DNA of 57,339 nucleotides from an uncultured Aquimarina sp. (GCA_937951135.1 CALFCI010000071.1:1-57339); one strand, 5' to 3'. Positions 26,382 to 35,817 are shown, counted from the first letter of the stretch. Numbers and translations: made by a program. Notes: a model not told the origin generated them from the sequence alone.

Positions 26382-27167
26382 TTATTTTGTAAACTTCTTA
26401 ATCACATCCTTAACATCCAAGTCTGCCACAGAGTTCAAAATCATATCTGGCGAGAATGCATAGTTTATTAAATCTTCTTTTTTAGACACTCCAGACAAAG
26501 TGAGGATTGTATTATACCCCATTTGTATAGATCCTAAAATATCGGTATCCATGGTATCACCAATTACAATAGTCTCTGCCGTTGTCAAGCCCAATTTTTT
26601 ACGTGCCGCTCTCATCATTACTGGGCTAGGCTTCCCTACACTAAACGCTTTTTTACCACTAGCCTCCTCAACCATAGAAACTATAGATTTGATTCCTAAA
26701 TTTGCCCATCCCGCTTTTTGAGGAGAAGGGTCCAAATTTGTTGCAATCAACTTTGCGCCAGATAAAATCATTTCTACAGCATTATTTGCCATTTCTAAAG
26801 TAAAATTTCGTCCTTCACCAATCACAACATAATCCGGATTGGAAGTCACTAACGAATATCCATTTTCATGCAAACTAGTAATCAACCCACCTTCACCCAA
26901 TACATAAGCAGTACCCTTGGGTTTCATAAAGCTCAAAAACCATGCAGTAGCCATAGCACTTGTATACACATTATTTTCGTGCACTGTAATTCCCATACCT
27001 GCCAATTTATTGACAACATCAACAGGAGCACGTTGGCTATTATTCGTCATAAACAAGAAAGGTATATTCTGATCCTGAAGTGCCTTTATAAAAATATCCG
27101 CCCCTGGAATAAGATCCTCACCACTGTAAATCACCCCATCCATATCAATTAAAAATCCTTTTTTCAT
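26382..27167 (-). CDS. HAD-superfamily phosphatase, class IIA (NagD/AraL type)
   Basis: A 261-residue protein with all four HAD motifs: the nucleophile in IDMDGV (Asp8 and Asp10), FMTNNSQR (motif II), KPSPVMM (motif III Lys) and GDTMDTDI (motif IV). The class IIA cap lies between motifs II and III. Members dephosphorylate small molecules such as nucleoside monophosphates or sugar phosphates; the substrate cannot be assigned. A TACCTTTG element is present on this strand at 27304-27311, but it is about 135 bases upstream. Confidence 0.9.
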   Translation of the reverse strand: MKKGFLIDMDGVIYSGEDLIPGADIFIKALQDQNIPFLFMTNNSQRAPVDVVNKLAGMGITVHENNVYTSAMATAWFLSFMKPKGTAYVLGEGGLITSLHENGYSLVTSNPDYVVIGEGRNFTLEMANNAVEMILSGAKLIATNLDPSPQKAGWANLGIKSIVSMVEEASGKKAFSVGKPSPVMMRAARKKLGLTTAETIVIGDTMDTDILGSIQMGYNTILTLSGVSKKEDLINYAFSPDMILNSVADLDVKDVIKKFTK

Positions 27168-27508
27168 CTCTTAGCTTTTACTATTCATTAATTTTCGCTC
27201 CAACATTGACACCAATCACAGTGTCAAACTCTTAAAGATATCAAACTTCATTCTCATCACTTACAACTGTATTCAATGTATAAGGAACTATCCATATCCA
27301 TAACAAAGGTAAGTATAAGCGCTCATATGGAGAAACTCATCATAATTTTTATTATTCCTTGAATAAATACAGCTATTACATCAAGGAAGTTTTAAAATGA
27401 GGGGGATTACTTTGAAGTATTCTTTCTAATGATAAAATAGAAAAACAAAATTCTGTTATTATAATCATGACAAAAAAAAGCATAGTTTGTAATTGATATA
27501 AAATGCTA
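27168..27508. other. Intergenic region upstream of the HAD gene, no gene seen
   Basis: AT-rich DNA with a minus-strand TACCTTTG at 27304-27311 as the only recognisable signal. A transposable-element copy begins at 27516. Confidence 0.5.
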
Positions 27509-27515
27509 TTAGGCA

Positions 27516-27749
27516 TCATTAGTGTCCACTAAAAAAAAAAAAACTCTCACATCCCTTGCTTTCAAAAGCGTAACAGTCTTTATCTTCTAAATTGATTTCA
27601 TTAGAAAGTTATACTCCATTTAGGAGTAAAGTACATTTATCTGTAGTTGATGTTTTTCAATAATTTGATAATCAGATTTTTACGCACAAGTCTTGGCTCT
27701 TGACTCCTGTAGCGAAGCGATCTATATTCTTTTAAGTGGACACTAGTGA
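27516..27749. mobile_element. MITE-like non-autonomous element, copy 2 (234 bp)
   Basis: The ends TCATTAGTGTCCACT and AGTGGACACTAGTGA form a near-perfect 15-bp inverted repeat. The 7-bp duplication TTAGGCA flanks it exactly (27509-27515 and 27750-27756). It is collinear with the copy at 14053-14282 apart from a longer A run near the left end and scattered substitutions. No transposase is encoded. Confidence 0.88.
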
Positions 27750-27764
27750 TTAGGCATAATAAAA

Positions 27765-27791
27765 AATGGCCGAAAATGTTCTTCAGCCATT
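27765..27791 (-). terminator. Terminator of the 27818-28417 gene
   Basis: On the minus strand AATGGCTGAA and TTCGGCCATT form a 10-bp stem with a 7-base loop followed by a T run. It lies between the gene and the transposable-element copy. Confidence 0.7.
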
Positions 27792-27817
27792 CTTTTCAAT
27801 GTTCACCTAAAAGAAAA

Positions 27818-28417
27818 CTATTTGGCCTTTTTGATCATATACTTAGCTACTGACTTTGCAAGCTTAGCATAACTCTCTGCAATTCTAATTCCCGTATTAT
27901 AATCACCACCACCGAAAGTTGATCCAGGTTGATTTTTAAACTCCCCTGAATACAGTATCGTATCTGGATTTGCTGTTTCATATACAATAATGGTAGCATT
28001 GACCTTAGACGGTTGCTTTGTTATACCAATATTATACCCAGGATAAATCCAGGTAGTCTTCACTTTCATAGTATGTTTAGCCGTTTCCAAATCTTTACCT
28101 ACCTTAACTTCTTGATCGTCAAAACGTTTATTGAAAGATTCAATGTATTTTGGTTCATATAGATTTTCGCGATCTGCAAGCCAAGACTTCTGAAATTTTT
28201 CTCCTCTTCCTTCTCCTGGATGCTTTTCTTCTCTTTTCGCCATCTTCTCCGCTATATAATCTTCTTCAGAATCTTTGTGAACCTTCAGGTTTTCATAATC
28301 AAAAATAAGGGTATATTCAGAAATTCCTTTTAATGCTTTAATATTTCCTTCTTTTGCCTTTTGCGCAAAAGAGAATGTAGTTACCATAAAAATGGCTAAT
28401 ATTAATATTTTTTTCAT
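27818..28417 (-). CDS. Exported protein of unknown function
   Basis: About 199 residues from the chosen start MKKILILAIF; an upstream in-frame ATG would add 20 hydrophobic residues and break a clean signal peptide (residues 1-19, ending SFA-Q). The mature part begins with KEGNIKALKGISEYTLIFDYE, has a highly charged middle (KREEKHPGEGRGEK) and then beta-rich segments with YPGYNIGITKQP and STFGGGDYNTG. I do not recognise a family. It is a single gene with its own terminator. Confidence 0.8.
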   Translation of the reverse strand: MKKILILAIFMVTTFSFAQKAKEGNIKALKGISEYTLIFDYENLKVHKDSEEDYIAEKMAKREEKHPGEGRGEKFQKSWLADRENLYEPKYIESFNKRFDDQEVKVGKDLETAKHTMKVKTTWIYPGYNIGITKQPSKVNATIIVYETANPDTILYSGEFKNQPGSTFGGGDYNTGIRIAESYAKLAKSVAKYMIKKAK

Positions 28418-28705
28418 AATTAGGTTTTTTGTTAATAGCAGTAAAGATATTATTTTTTTGAAATATAAGAATATCACACTGCAGAATAAGTTAAATCATC
28501 AAATTAAATGTCCATCTAAACTTTGAATTGGAACGCCTGATTTTAGGTTTTGGAAATACCATAGCAGTATTACAACCCAGAGTACTCCGAAAAAGAATTT
28601 GTCAAAAATTAGCAAAAGCCGTTACTCTTTATGACATTACATAAGATCAAACTTGGTTATTTTTTCGGATCATTCCAAAAAGTTGTTTGGAATTTAAAAA
28701 ACGAG

Positions 28706-28802
28706 TCAACTACCTCGAGACAAGCCCACGAAGCATCCATCGGATACCTATTTTTCACATTTCGAGGTACCCCTCGGAGAATTAAACTCCACAATATGGA
28801 TC
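28706..28802 (-). repeat. 97-bp dispersed palindromic repeat, copy C
   Basis: Inverted relative to copies A and B. The TCCAT-ATTGTGGA end and the CGAGG core are recognisable, although the core hairpin has changed to CGAGGTACCCCTCG, which still pairs well. It lies within about 400 bp of otherwise featureless DNA between two minus-strand genes. Confidence 0.75.
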
Positions 28803-28817
28803 AAAATATTAAGATTC

Positions 28818-29552
28818 TTAATGCTTCAAAAAGTCTTTTAACAAACCCCTTAACACCAGAGTATCCTGCTCTGTATTTCGAATCAATTTATTGGTTGCAT
28901 CACACTCAAAAGAAGCATAGTCAATTTCGATCAGTTCTAAACTTTTCTTTTGAATCGCCTTCTTCTTAAGTTGGCTATAGCGTTTTATTTGAACAATACG
29001 CGCTTGTTCCTTCTCATCTAGCGCATCGACAACCTTGTTTTTTCTTGAAAATTCAATAACTAATTTCAAGTCTTCATAATAAGCATCCAAAGGAATTTTT
29101 GTTCTACCCTTTCCTCGTTTATGTAGATTTCCTACTAACGTATCAAACGTATGCTTTCGAGAGGCTTTTTGTCTTAATAATTCATCACACAAATTCACCA
29201 AATAAAATTCATCATTATTTTGAATAGTAAGGATGTGCTGTTCTTTTTTGGAGATAGGATTTATCACCTCTTTTGGAGTATAGGCCTTTCCTTCTCGCAC
29301 AAAATACCAATACACACTCTCTGATCTTCTTTCTGCATGTACTGTTGGTATTTTAGATAAAGAAGCCTCTTGATCCAATTTCCGAAGCACTTTTCGAATT
29401 GGTAATCCCTTTTTTTCGTCTTTCGTAAATATACCTGCTTCAATCAAAGCCGGCATAATTGATTTTGCAGGAATCCAATCTACAGCTGTATTCGCATCAA
29501 AATAATGACTAATCACTTCATTAATCCTCTTTAAATTTTCTTCACTCATCAT
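28818..29552 (-). CDS. Unknown protein with a possible PD-(D/E)XK nuclease-like C-terminal region
   Basis: A 244-residue, Lys-rich, non-exported protein. Residues 1-80 look like a winged-helix-type domain (IPAKSIMPALIEAGIFTKDEKKGLPIRKVLRKLDQ). Residues about 165-220 contain IPLDAYYEDLKLVIEFSRK, in which an Asp and, about 9-10 residues later, a Glu after a hydrophobic strand match the metal-binding layout of PD-(D/E)XK enzymes, followed by an Arg-Lys-rich helix and another strand (KSLELIEIDY). This is pattern reading, not a confirmed family. It is alone on its strand with no methylase or other defence gene nearby. Confidence 0.7.
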   Translation of the reverse strand: MMSEENLKRINEVISHYFDANTAVDWIPAKSIMPALIEAGIFTKDEKKGLPIRKVLRKLDQEASLSKIPTVHAERRSESVYWYFVREGKAYTPKEVINPISKKEQHILTIQNNDEFYLVNLCDELLRQKASRKHTFDTLVGNLHKRGKGRTKIPLDAYYEDLKLVIEFSRKNKVVDALDEKEQARIVQIKRYSQLKKKAIQKKSLELIEIDYASFECDATNKLIRNTEQDTLVLRGLLKDFLKH

Positions 29553-29707
29553 ATTAATAGTATTGATTATTTTGATAGATTACAGACAAAAGTTTAGAAG
29601 TATCAAAAATATAGAATTCTTCCGCTTTAGATTCACCAGAATATTTACATCAACACCACAATTAGTATTAATCCCTGTAAATCGCTATATCCTGTATTGT
29701 TATAACT

Positions 29708-29739
29708 AAAAAAAGCCTTCACATTTCTGTGAAGGCTTT
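29708..29739 (-). terminator. Terminator of the initiator tRNA gene
   Basis: AAAGCCTTCACA / TGTGAAGGCTTT form a perfect 12-bp stem with a 4-base loop. A minus-strand T run follows. It starts 9 bases beyond the tRNA 3' end. Confidence 0.85.
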
Positions 29740-29748
29740 CATTTGTAG

Positions 29749-29821
29749 TAGCGAGGACTGGACTCGAACCAGTGACCTTCGGGTTATGAGCCCGACGAGC
29801 TGCCTACTGCTCTACCTCGCG
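29749..29821 (-). tRNA. Initiator tRNA-fMet (anticodon CAT)
   Basis: The cloverleaf fits over 73 bases. Two initiator hallmarks are visible: positions 1 and 72 do not pair (C against T), and the anticodon stem has three consecutive G-C pairs (TCGGG / CCCGA) around loop CTCATAA. The T loop is TTCGAGT. CCA is not encoded. Confidence 0.95.
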
Positions 29822-30253
29822 ATGTACCTTATTCGCAATACTGTCTTTAAATCATAACTCTTAAAGAACTGCCGATATCGCCATTGTGTCGCTATCGGAC
29901 GGCAAATTTACAACCTTTTTTTGGTATACGAACTCTTTTTCAAAAAAAATATAAAAAAAATCAACTGAACAATGTAAAAACAAAAGCATCCACTACTCAC
30001 TTCGCGCATCCTTTGCCCCTGATTACCACAGAGATCATCAGCTTTTCAACACCATACACCACAAACGTATAGTATGCCTTTTAAGGTATATAAATGGTTG
30101 ACCATCGTAGACAAATACCTATAGTATAGTTCAAATTCTAAATCTTACAATTACTTTTGTAGTAGAAAATCTATAGATTTTGTAAATTTGCGTTCTTTTT
30201 TACGAGTATTTCGAAAAAAGATAGCATTAAGCGATTATTATAAAAGTATTGAA
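29822..30253. other. Divergent control region between tRNA-fMet and the leucine operon
   Basis: 432 bp without a gene. It contains a minus-strand TAAATTTG element (29903-29910) that could serve the tRNA, a hairpin around 29873-29897 (CCGATA / TATCGG arms) and the leuC promoter element at 30152. I find no leader peptide with repeated Leu codons and no T-box. Confidence 0.5.
30152..30159 (+). promoter_or_regulatory. -7 element for the leu operon
   Basis: TACTTTTG matches TAnnTTTG exactly. It lies 94 bases upstream of the leuC start codon. No TTTG at -33 is evident. Confidence 0.5.
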
Positions 30254-31651
30254 ATGAGTAAGACATTATTTGACAAAGTATGGGATTCACATGTAGTCCG
30301 TAATATCAATGACGGACCTGATGTGTTTTTTATTGATCGTCATTTTATCCATGAAGTAACCAGTCCAGTTGCTTTTTTAGGAGTAAAAAGCAGAAACAAC
30401 ACAGTATTGTATCCTGAACGTACTTTTGCGACAGCAGATCACAATACACCAACCATAAATCAACACCTACCTGTAGAGGATCCACTATCTGCAAACCAAT
30501 TGAAAGCTTTAGAAGAAAACGCTGCCGAATGGGGGATTAGTCACTGGGGATTAGGACATCGTAACAACGGTATCGTACACGTAGTAGGGCCAGAAAATGG
30601 AATTACACTTCCCGGAGCGACTATTGTTTGTGGAGATTCACACACCTCTACGCATGGTGCTTTTGGTGCCATTGCTTTTGGTATTGGTACTTCTGAGGTT
30701 GAAATGGTATTGACTACACAGTGTATCATGCAACCCAAACCAAAGAAAATGAGAATTAATGTTAATGGCAAACTTGGTTTTGGAGTGACTTCAAAAGATG
30801 TAGCCTTATACATTATTGCTAAATTAACGACTTCTGGAGCTACTGGATACTTTGTAGAGTATGCTGGTGATGTGTTTGAAAACATGACTATGGAAGGACG
30901 TATGACTGTATGTAACCTAAGTATCGAAATGGGTGCTCGTGGCGGAATGATTGCTCCGGATGAGAAAACATTTGAGTATATTAAAGGACGTACCCATACG
31001 CCTAAAGCAGCAGCTTGGGATACGGCTATGGAATACTGGAAAACGTTAAAAACAGAAGAAGGTGCTTTCTTTGATAAAGAGTTAACCTTTAACGCTTCGG
31101 ATATTGAACCTATGATTACCTATGGTACCAATCCTGGTATGGGAATGGGAATCACGAATAACATTCCAAATGCTTCAGATGTAGAAGGTGGAGATGCTAC
31201 CTATAAAAAATCTTTAGGATATATGGAATTTTCTGAAGGAGATTCCATGATTGGTAAAGAAGTAGACTTTGTATTTTTAGGAAGTTGTACTAACGGACGG
31301 ATTGAAGATTTTAGAGCCTTTGCTTCTATTGTAGAAGGAAGAAAGAAAGCAGATAACATCACAGCTTGGTTAGTCCCTGGATCACATATTGTAGAGGACA
31401 AAATTAAAGAAGAAGGATTGCTTGATATTATTACAGAAGCTGGTTTTACCTTAAGAGAACCTGGATGTTCTGCATGTTTAGCCATGAATGATGACAAGGT
31501 ACCTTCTGGTAAATTAGCAGTAAGTACTTCAAATCGTAATTTTGAAGGAAGACAAGGACCTGGATCTAGAACCCTATTAGCAAGTCCCCTTGTTGCTGCG
31601 GCAACTGCGGTAACTGGAGTAGTAACAGATCCTAGAACATTACTAAAATAG
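30254..31651 (+). CDS. leuC: 3-isopropylmalate dehydratase large subunit
   Basis: 465 residues from the ATG at 30254; I rejected the upstream in-frame ATG at 30188, which adds 22 basic residues absent from the family. The 4Fe-4S ligands are visible in FLGSCTNGR and [10 protein letters not shown]. With LeuD it isomerises 2- to 3-isopropylmalate in leucine synthesis. First gene of leuC-leuD-leuA-leuB. The leuD gene follows after 90 bases. Confidence 0.96.
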   Translation: MSKTLFDKVWDSHVVRNINDGPDVFFIDRHFIHEVTSPVAFLGVKSRNNTVLYPERTFATADHNTPTINQHLPVEDPLSANQLKALEENAAEWGISHWGLGHRNNGIVHVVGPENGITLPGATIVCGDSHTSTHGAFGAIAFGIGTSEVEMVLTTQCIMQPKPKKMRINVNGKLGFGVTSKDVALYIIAKLTTSGATGYFVEYAGDVFENMTMEGRMTVCNLSIEMGARGGMIAPDEKTFEYIKGRTHTPKAAAWDTAMEYWKTLKTEEGAFFDKELTFNASDIEPMITYGTNPGMGMGITNNIPNASDVEGGDATYKKSLGYMEFSEGDSMIGKEVDFVFLGSCTNGRIEDFRAFASIVEGRKKADNITAWLVPGSHIVEDKIKEEGLLDIITEAGFTLREPGCSACLAMNDDKVPSGKLAVSTSNRNFEGRQGPGSRTLLASPLVAAATAVTGVVTDPRTLLK

Positions 31652-31741
31652 GTGTCGGGTATCTGGTATTAGGTATCAGTTTATACCAATTTGATAGTTA
31701 ATCCGCATAAATAATACAACAACGATTTAATACCATATAAA

Positions 31742-32338
31742 ATGGCTTACGATAAATTTAATATACTAACGAGTTCGGCAGTACCTTTGTCGATAGAAAA
31801 TGTAGATACGGATCAAATCATCCCTGCACGTTTTCTTAAAGCAACAGAGCGAAAAGGATTTGGCGATAATTTATTTCGTGATTGGAGATACAATCCCGAT
31901 AATAGTCCTAAAAGAGATTTCGTACTTAACGACCCTACTTACAGCGGTAAGATTTTAGTAGGTGGAAAAAACTTTGGATCTGGATCCTCTAGAGAACATG
32001 CTGCATGGGCAGTATATGACTATGGATTTCGCTGTGTAGTGTCTAGCTTTTTTGCTGATATTTTTAGAAACAACTGCTTAAATATTGGAGTATTACCCGT
32101 ACAAGTAAGTACAGCGTTTTCAGAAAAAATATTTAGTGCTATCGCTTCAGATCCTAATACTGAATTAGAGATCAACTTACCAGAACAAACGATTACGTTA
32201 AAAAGTACTGGCGAAAGTGAATCTTTTGACATCAACAGTTATAAAAAGGATAACATGTTGAATGGTTTTGACGATATCGACTATTTAGTGAAAATGAAAT
32301 CAGAAATTGAAGATTTTGCGACCACTCGCCCTTTCTAA
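31742..32338 (+). CDS. leuD: 3-isopropylmalate dehydratase small subunit
   Basis: 198 residues, normal length. The swivelling-domain signatures VDTDQIIPARFLK and GKNFGSGSSREHAAWA are present. It forms the active isomerase with LeuC. A strong hairpin lies between it and the next gene. Confidence 0.96.
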   Translation: MAYDKFNILTSSAVPLSIENVDTDQIIPARFLKATERKGFGDNLFRDWRYNPDNSPKRDFVLNDPTYSGKILVGGKNFGSGSSREHAAWAVYDYGFRCVVSSFFADIFRNNCLNIGVLPVQVSTAFSEKIFSAIASDPNTELEINLPEQTITLKSTGESESFDINSYKKDNMLNGFDDIDYLVKMKSEIEDFATTRPF

Positions 32339-32367
32339 AATTTTCAATTAGTTCTAATAAAATTATC

Positions 32368-32401
32368 AAAAGCGCTTGAACTGTATAGTTAAAGCGCTTT
32401 T
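32368..32401 (+). terminator. Intra-operon hairpin between leuD and leuA
   Basis: AAAAGCGCTT and AAGCGCTTTT form a 10-bp stem that continues after one mismatch with AACT/AGTT around a GTAT loop, then TTTTCTAG. It looks like a partial terminator or an mRNA processing/stability site that would set leuAB expression below leuCD. Confidence 0.65.
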
Positions 32402-32421
32402 CTAGCATAGATCCTAAAAAC

Positions 32422-33945
32422 ATGAGTACTCGATTTATAGAAATCATGGATACTACACTCCGAGATGGTGAACAAACCTCTGGAGTGTCATTTTCTGCCT
32501 CTGAAAAACTCACTATCGCGCAACTTTTGATTGAAGAATTGGGTGTAGACCGTATCGAAGTAGCCTCTGCCAGAGTTTCTGATGGAGAGTTCGAAGCAGT
32601 CCAAAAAATCACACAATGGGCAAAAGCAAATGGCTATATTGAGCGTGTCGAAATGCTTACCTTTGTAGATGGCGGAAAATCGATCCAATGGATGAAAGAT
32701 GCCGGAGCAACCGTGCAGAATCTACTCACAAAAGGATCGCTAAATCATCTTACACACCAACTTAAAAAAACACCTGAACAGCATTTTCAGGATATCGCTG
32801 CTAGTTTTGCATTAGCGCAAAAAGAGCATATTGTTACCAATATTTATTTAGAAGATTGGAGTAATGGAATGCGCAACTCTCCTGAGTATGTATACCAATT
32901 CTTAGATTTCTTAAAGACGCAGCCTGTAAAACGCGTTTTATTACCAGACACTTTGGGCGTATTGATTCCTTCAGAAGCGTATACCTATTTGAGTACATTA
33001 TGTGCAAAATATCCTGAGTTTCATTTTGATTTTCATGCGCATAATGATTATGACCTTGGTGTAGCCAACGTATTAGAAGGAGTAAAAGCAGGAGTACATG
33101 GACTTCACCTTACCATGAATGGCATGGGTGAACGTGCAGGAAATGCACCTTTAGCTAGTGTAATTGCGGTATTGAATGACTATGCTCCCGACACACACAC
33201 CAATGTTAAAGAAGCGGCACTCTATAAAGTAAGTAAACTAGTAGAAACTTTTTCTGGGTTTAGAATCCCTGTAAACAAACCTGTAGTGGGTGATAACGTA
33301 TTTACGCAAACCGCTGGTATTCATGCAGACGGAGATAACAAGAAAAATTTATATTTCAATGACTTACTTCCTGAACGTTTTGGAAGAAAACGAAAATATG
33401 CCTTAGGTAAAACTTCAGGAAAAGCAAACATTGAAAAAAATCTTCAGGAACTTGGGTTAAAATTAAATCCCGAAGATGTTAAAAAAGTAACCCAACGTAT
33501 TATCATACTAGGCGATAAAAAAGAAATCGTTACTAAAGAAGATTTGCCGTATATCATTTCTGATGTATTGGACAGCAATCTTTATCAAGACAAGATAAAG
33601 GTGAAATCGTATGTACTTACGCATGCTAAAGGATTAAAACCTTCAGCAACCTTAGCGATAGAAATTGGAGACGAGCAGATCGAACAACATGCACAGGGTG
33701 ATGGGCAGTTTGATGCATTTATGAATGCACTTCGAGCAGTTTATGAAAAAAAGGAAAAAACTTTACCCAATTTGATTGATTATGCCGTACGTATTCCTCC
33801 GGGAAGTAACTCTGATGCCTTATGCGAAACCGTGATTACATGGAAAACAAGCACTAAAGAAATCGTTACTAGAGGATTGGATTCTGACCAAACGGTTTCT
33901 GCGATTAAAGCTACTGAAAAAATGCTAAATATTATCGAGCTGTAA
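32422..33945 (+). CDS. leuA: 2-isopropylmalate synthase family enzyme (alternatively citramalate synthase)
   Basis: A 507-residue HMGL-like TIM-barrel enzyme. MDTTLRDGEQTSGVSF opens the barrel, FHAHNDYDLG supplies the metal-binding His-x-His, and TAGIHADGDNKKN follows. The C-terminal 130 residues form the LeuA dimerisation/regulatory domain (ATLAIEIGDEQ, then IDYAVRIPPGSNSDAL). It condenses acetyl-CoA with a 2-oxo acid. Position in the leu operon favours isopropylmalate synthase; sequence by eye cannot exclude a CimA-type enzyme acting on pyruvate. Confidence 0.85.
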   Translation: MSTRFIEIMDTTLRDGEQTSGVSFSASEKLTIAQLLIEELGVDRIEVASARVSDGEFEAVQKITQWAKANGYIERVEMLTFVDGGKSIQWMKDAGATVQNLLTKGSLNHLTHQLKKTPEQHFQDIAASFALAQKEHIVTNIYLEDWSNGMRNSPEYVYQFLDFLKTQPVKRVLLPDTLGVLIPSEAYTYLSTLCAKYPEFHFDFHAHNDYDLGVANVLEGVKAGVHGLHLTMNGMGERAGNAPLASVIAVLNDYAPDTHTNVKEAALYKVSKLVETFSGFRIPVNKPVVGDNVFTQTAGIHADGDNKKNLYFNDLLPERFGRKRKYALGKTSGKANIEKNLQELGLKLNPEDVKKVTQRIIILGDKKEIVTKEDLPYIISDVLDSNLYQDKIKVKSYVLTHAKGLKPSATLAIEIGDEQIEQHAQGDGQFDAFMNALRAVYEKKEKTLPNLIDYAVRIPPGSNSDALCETVITWKTSTKEIVTRGLDSDQTVSAIKATEKMLNIIEL

Positions 33946-34019
33946 TCCTTCGACATACCATACATACACCTATTGAAAATTATTGAAAATCTATATAAAC
34001 ATACATTAATATATTACCC

Positions 34020-35078
34020 ATGAAATTAAATATCGCATTGCTAGCCGGAGACGGTATAGGACCTGAAGTTATTGATCAAGCTGTAAAAGTTTGTGATGCT
34101 ACGGCAAAAAAATACAATCATGAAATCAATTGGACACCGGCACTTACTGGTGCTGCTGCAATTGATGCAGTAGGAGAACCTTATCCAGATGAAACACATG
34201 ATATTTGTGTTGCTGCTGATGCGGTTTTATTTGGAGCGATTGGTCACCCTCGTTTTGATAATGATCCTTCTGCAAAAGTGCGCCCAGAACAAGGGTTGTT
34301 AAAAATGCGTCAAAAACTAGGATTGTTCGCTAATGTACGTCCTACGTTTACCTTTCCTTCTCTAATCGATAAATCTCCATTAAAAAGGGAACGTATCGAA
34401 GGAACAGACTTGGTGTTTTTACGAGAACTAACTGGCGGCATCTACTTTGGAAAAAGAGGAAGAGAAGACAACGGAAATACTGCGTATGACACCTGTACCT
34501 ATACTAGAGCAGAAGTTACACGCTTGGCGAAAAAAGGATTCGAACTAGCCATGACGCGAAATAAAAAATTATGTTGTGTAGATAAAGCAAACGTATTGGA
34601 ATCATCTCGTCTATGGAGAGAAACCGTACAAGCAATGGAAAAAGAGTACCCAGAGGTAGAAGTAAGCTATGAATTTGTAGATGCTGTAGCAATGCGTTTG
34701 GTACAATGGCCAAATTCGTATGACGTTTTGATTACTGAAAACTTGTTTGGCGATATCTTAACTGATGAAGCTTCTGTTATTTCAGGATCTATGGGATTAA
34801 TGCCATCGGCTTCTATCGGTGAAAAAGCTTCTTTATTTGAACCCATCCATGGTTCATACCCACAAGCCGCTGGAAAAGACATTGCAAACCCATTAGCCAC
34901 TGTATTATCTGCGGCTATGATGTTTGAAACTGCTTTTGGATTGACAGAAGAAGCGGAAGCTATTCGTACTGTAGTCAACAAATCTTTAGATGAAGGTATC
35001 GTTACTGAAGATCTTTCTGAAGATAAAAAAGCATACAAAACTAGTGAAATTGGAGATTGGTTGGCAGCTAATATCTAA
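34020..35078 (+). CDS. leuB: 3-isopropylmalate dehydrogenase
   Basis: 352 residues, standard length. The N-terminus LLAGDGIGPEV, the substrate/metal region TENLFGDILTDEASVISGSMGLMPSAS and the later FEPIHGSYPQAAGKDIANP identify it. It oxidises 3-isopropylmalate with NAD. Last gene of the operon, closed by a 16-bp terminator stem. Confidence 0.96.
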   Translation: MKLNIALLAGDGIGPEVIDQAVKVCDATAKKYNHEINWTPALTGAAAIDAVGEPYPDETHDICVAADAVLFGAIGHPRFDNDPSAKVRPEQGLLKMRQKLGLFANVRPTFTFPSLIDKSPLKRERIEGTDLVFLRELTGGIYFGKRGREDNGNTAYDTCTYTRAEVTRLAKKGFELAMTRNKKLCCVDKANVLESSRLWRETVQAMEKEYPEVEVSYEFVDAVAMRLVQWPNSYDVLITENLFGDILTDEASVISGSMGLMPSASIGEKASLFEPIHGSYPQAAGKDIANPLATVLSAAMMFETAFGLTEEAEAIRTVVNKSLDEGIVTEDLSEDKKAYKTSEIGDWLAANI

Positions 35079-35111
35079 ACAACGTATACTTGGCATCAAA
35101 TTTTACAACAA

Positions 35112-35150
35112 AAAAAGCGATTTAACACATCATGTTAAATCGCTTTTTCT
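35112..35150. terminator. Bidirectional terminator of the leu operon
   Basis: A perfect 16-bp stem (AAAAAGCGATTTAACA / TGTTAAATCGCTTTTT) with loop CATCA. A and T runs on both sides let it also terminate the convergent CPXCG gene. Confidence 0.93.
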
Positions 35151-35153
35151 ATT

Positions 35154-35336
35154 TTATTGTTCGATATTATGTACTTGAAAAACCAGAAGTATTTGGTCTT
35201 CATACTTAACATCGAGTTCTATCGGATTACAGCATACCTCACAATCTTCAATATAAACTTGATGTCGTATTGAGGCATCCAACAACATAGAGATGTCCTC
35301 CCAACAATACGGACACTGAAAAAAGTGCTCATTCAT
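35154..35336 (-). CDS. CPXCG motif-containing cysteine-rich protein
   Basis: A 60-residue protein with two Cys pairs, CPYCW near residue 8 and CEVCCNPIEL near 32, expected to hold one zinc. This matches the small CPXCG family common in Bacteroidota and Proteobacteria. Its function is unknown. It follows the MarR-type gene by 25 bases on the same strand. Confidence 0.85.
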   Translation of the reverse strand: MNEHFFQCPYCWEDISMLLDASIRHQVYIEDCEVCCNPIELDVKYEDQILLVFQVHNIEQ

Positions 35337-35361
35337 AAAAAGGTAAATACTGTGTAGTTAA

Positions 35362-35817
35362 TTATTCTGCAATCTCAGCAATCTTAGCTTTAACTTTTTT
35401 CAAGGTTACAATCAGCGTTTCGATTTCTTCAGCTGTCAAACTCTCCTGTACTGCTGGTATTAAATCGTACATTATAGGTCGTACCTTTGCGATAACTTCT
35501 TTCCCATGTGCGGTCAAAAATATATGACTTACACGTTTATCTTTTATATCTATTTTTCGAAGCACTAAATCTTTGGACTCCATAGTATTAATCAAACGTG
35601 TCATAGAAGCTTTATCTCTATGAGTAATAAATGCCAAATCATTCTGAGACTGTCCATCAGTAACATTGAGTCGTTTTAAAACACTCCATTGTTCCTTAGA
35701 TAAGTCTAAGCCATTTTCACTAAATGCTTTTTGAACTAAAAATCCAAAATCATAATGAATTTTGCCAACCCATGATAAGGCATGAGTTGTTAAGTCTATT
35801 TCTTTTCTATCTAACAT
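35362..35817 (-). CDS. MarR-family transcriptional regulator
   Basis: A 151-residue protein with the MarR winged helix: LDLSKEQWSVLKRLNVTDGQSQNDLAF, then HRDKASMTRLINTMESKDLVLRKIDIKDKRVSHIFLT forming recognition helix and wing. Such dimeric regulators usually repress a nearby or own promoter in response to small ligands. The target is not evident; a TATTTTTG element lies 26 bases upstream of its own start. Confidence 0.9.
   Translation of the reverse strand: MLDRKEIDLTTHALSWVGKIHYDFGFLVQKAFSENGLDLSKEQWSVLKRLNVTDGQSQNDLAFITHRDKASMTRLINTMESKDLVLRKIDIKDKRVSHIFLTAHGKEVIAKVRPIMYDLIPAVQESLTAEEIETLIVTLKKVKAKIAEIAE

Noticed and set aside
28631..28969. 112-codon plus-strand frame over copy C of the 97-bp repeat
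   Set aside because: It overlaps the end of the 28818-29552 gene on the other strand and mostly translates repeat DNA.
30188..30253. Upstream ATG extension of leuC
   Set aside because: The extra 22 basic residues are not part of Leu[12 protein letters not shown] is the typical start.
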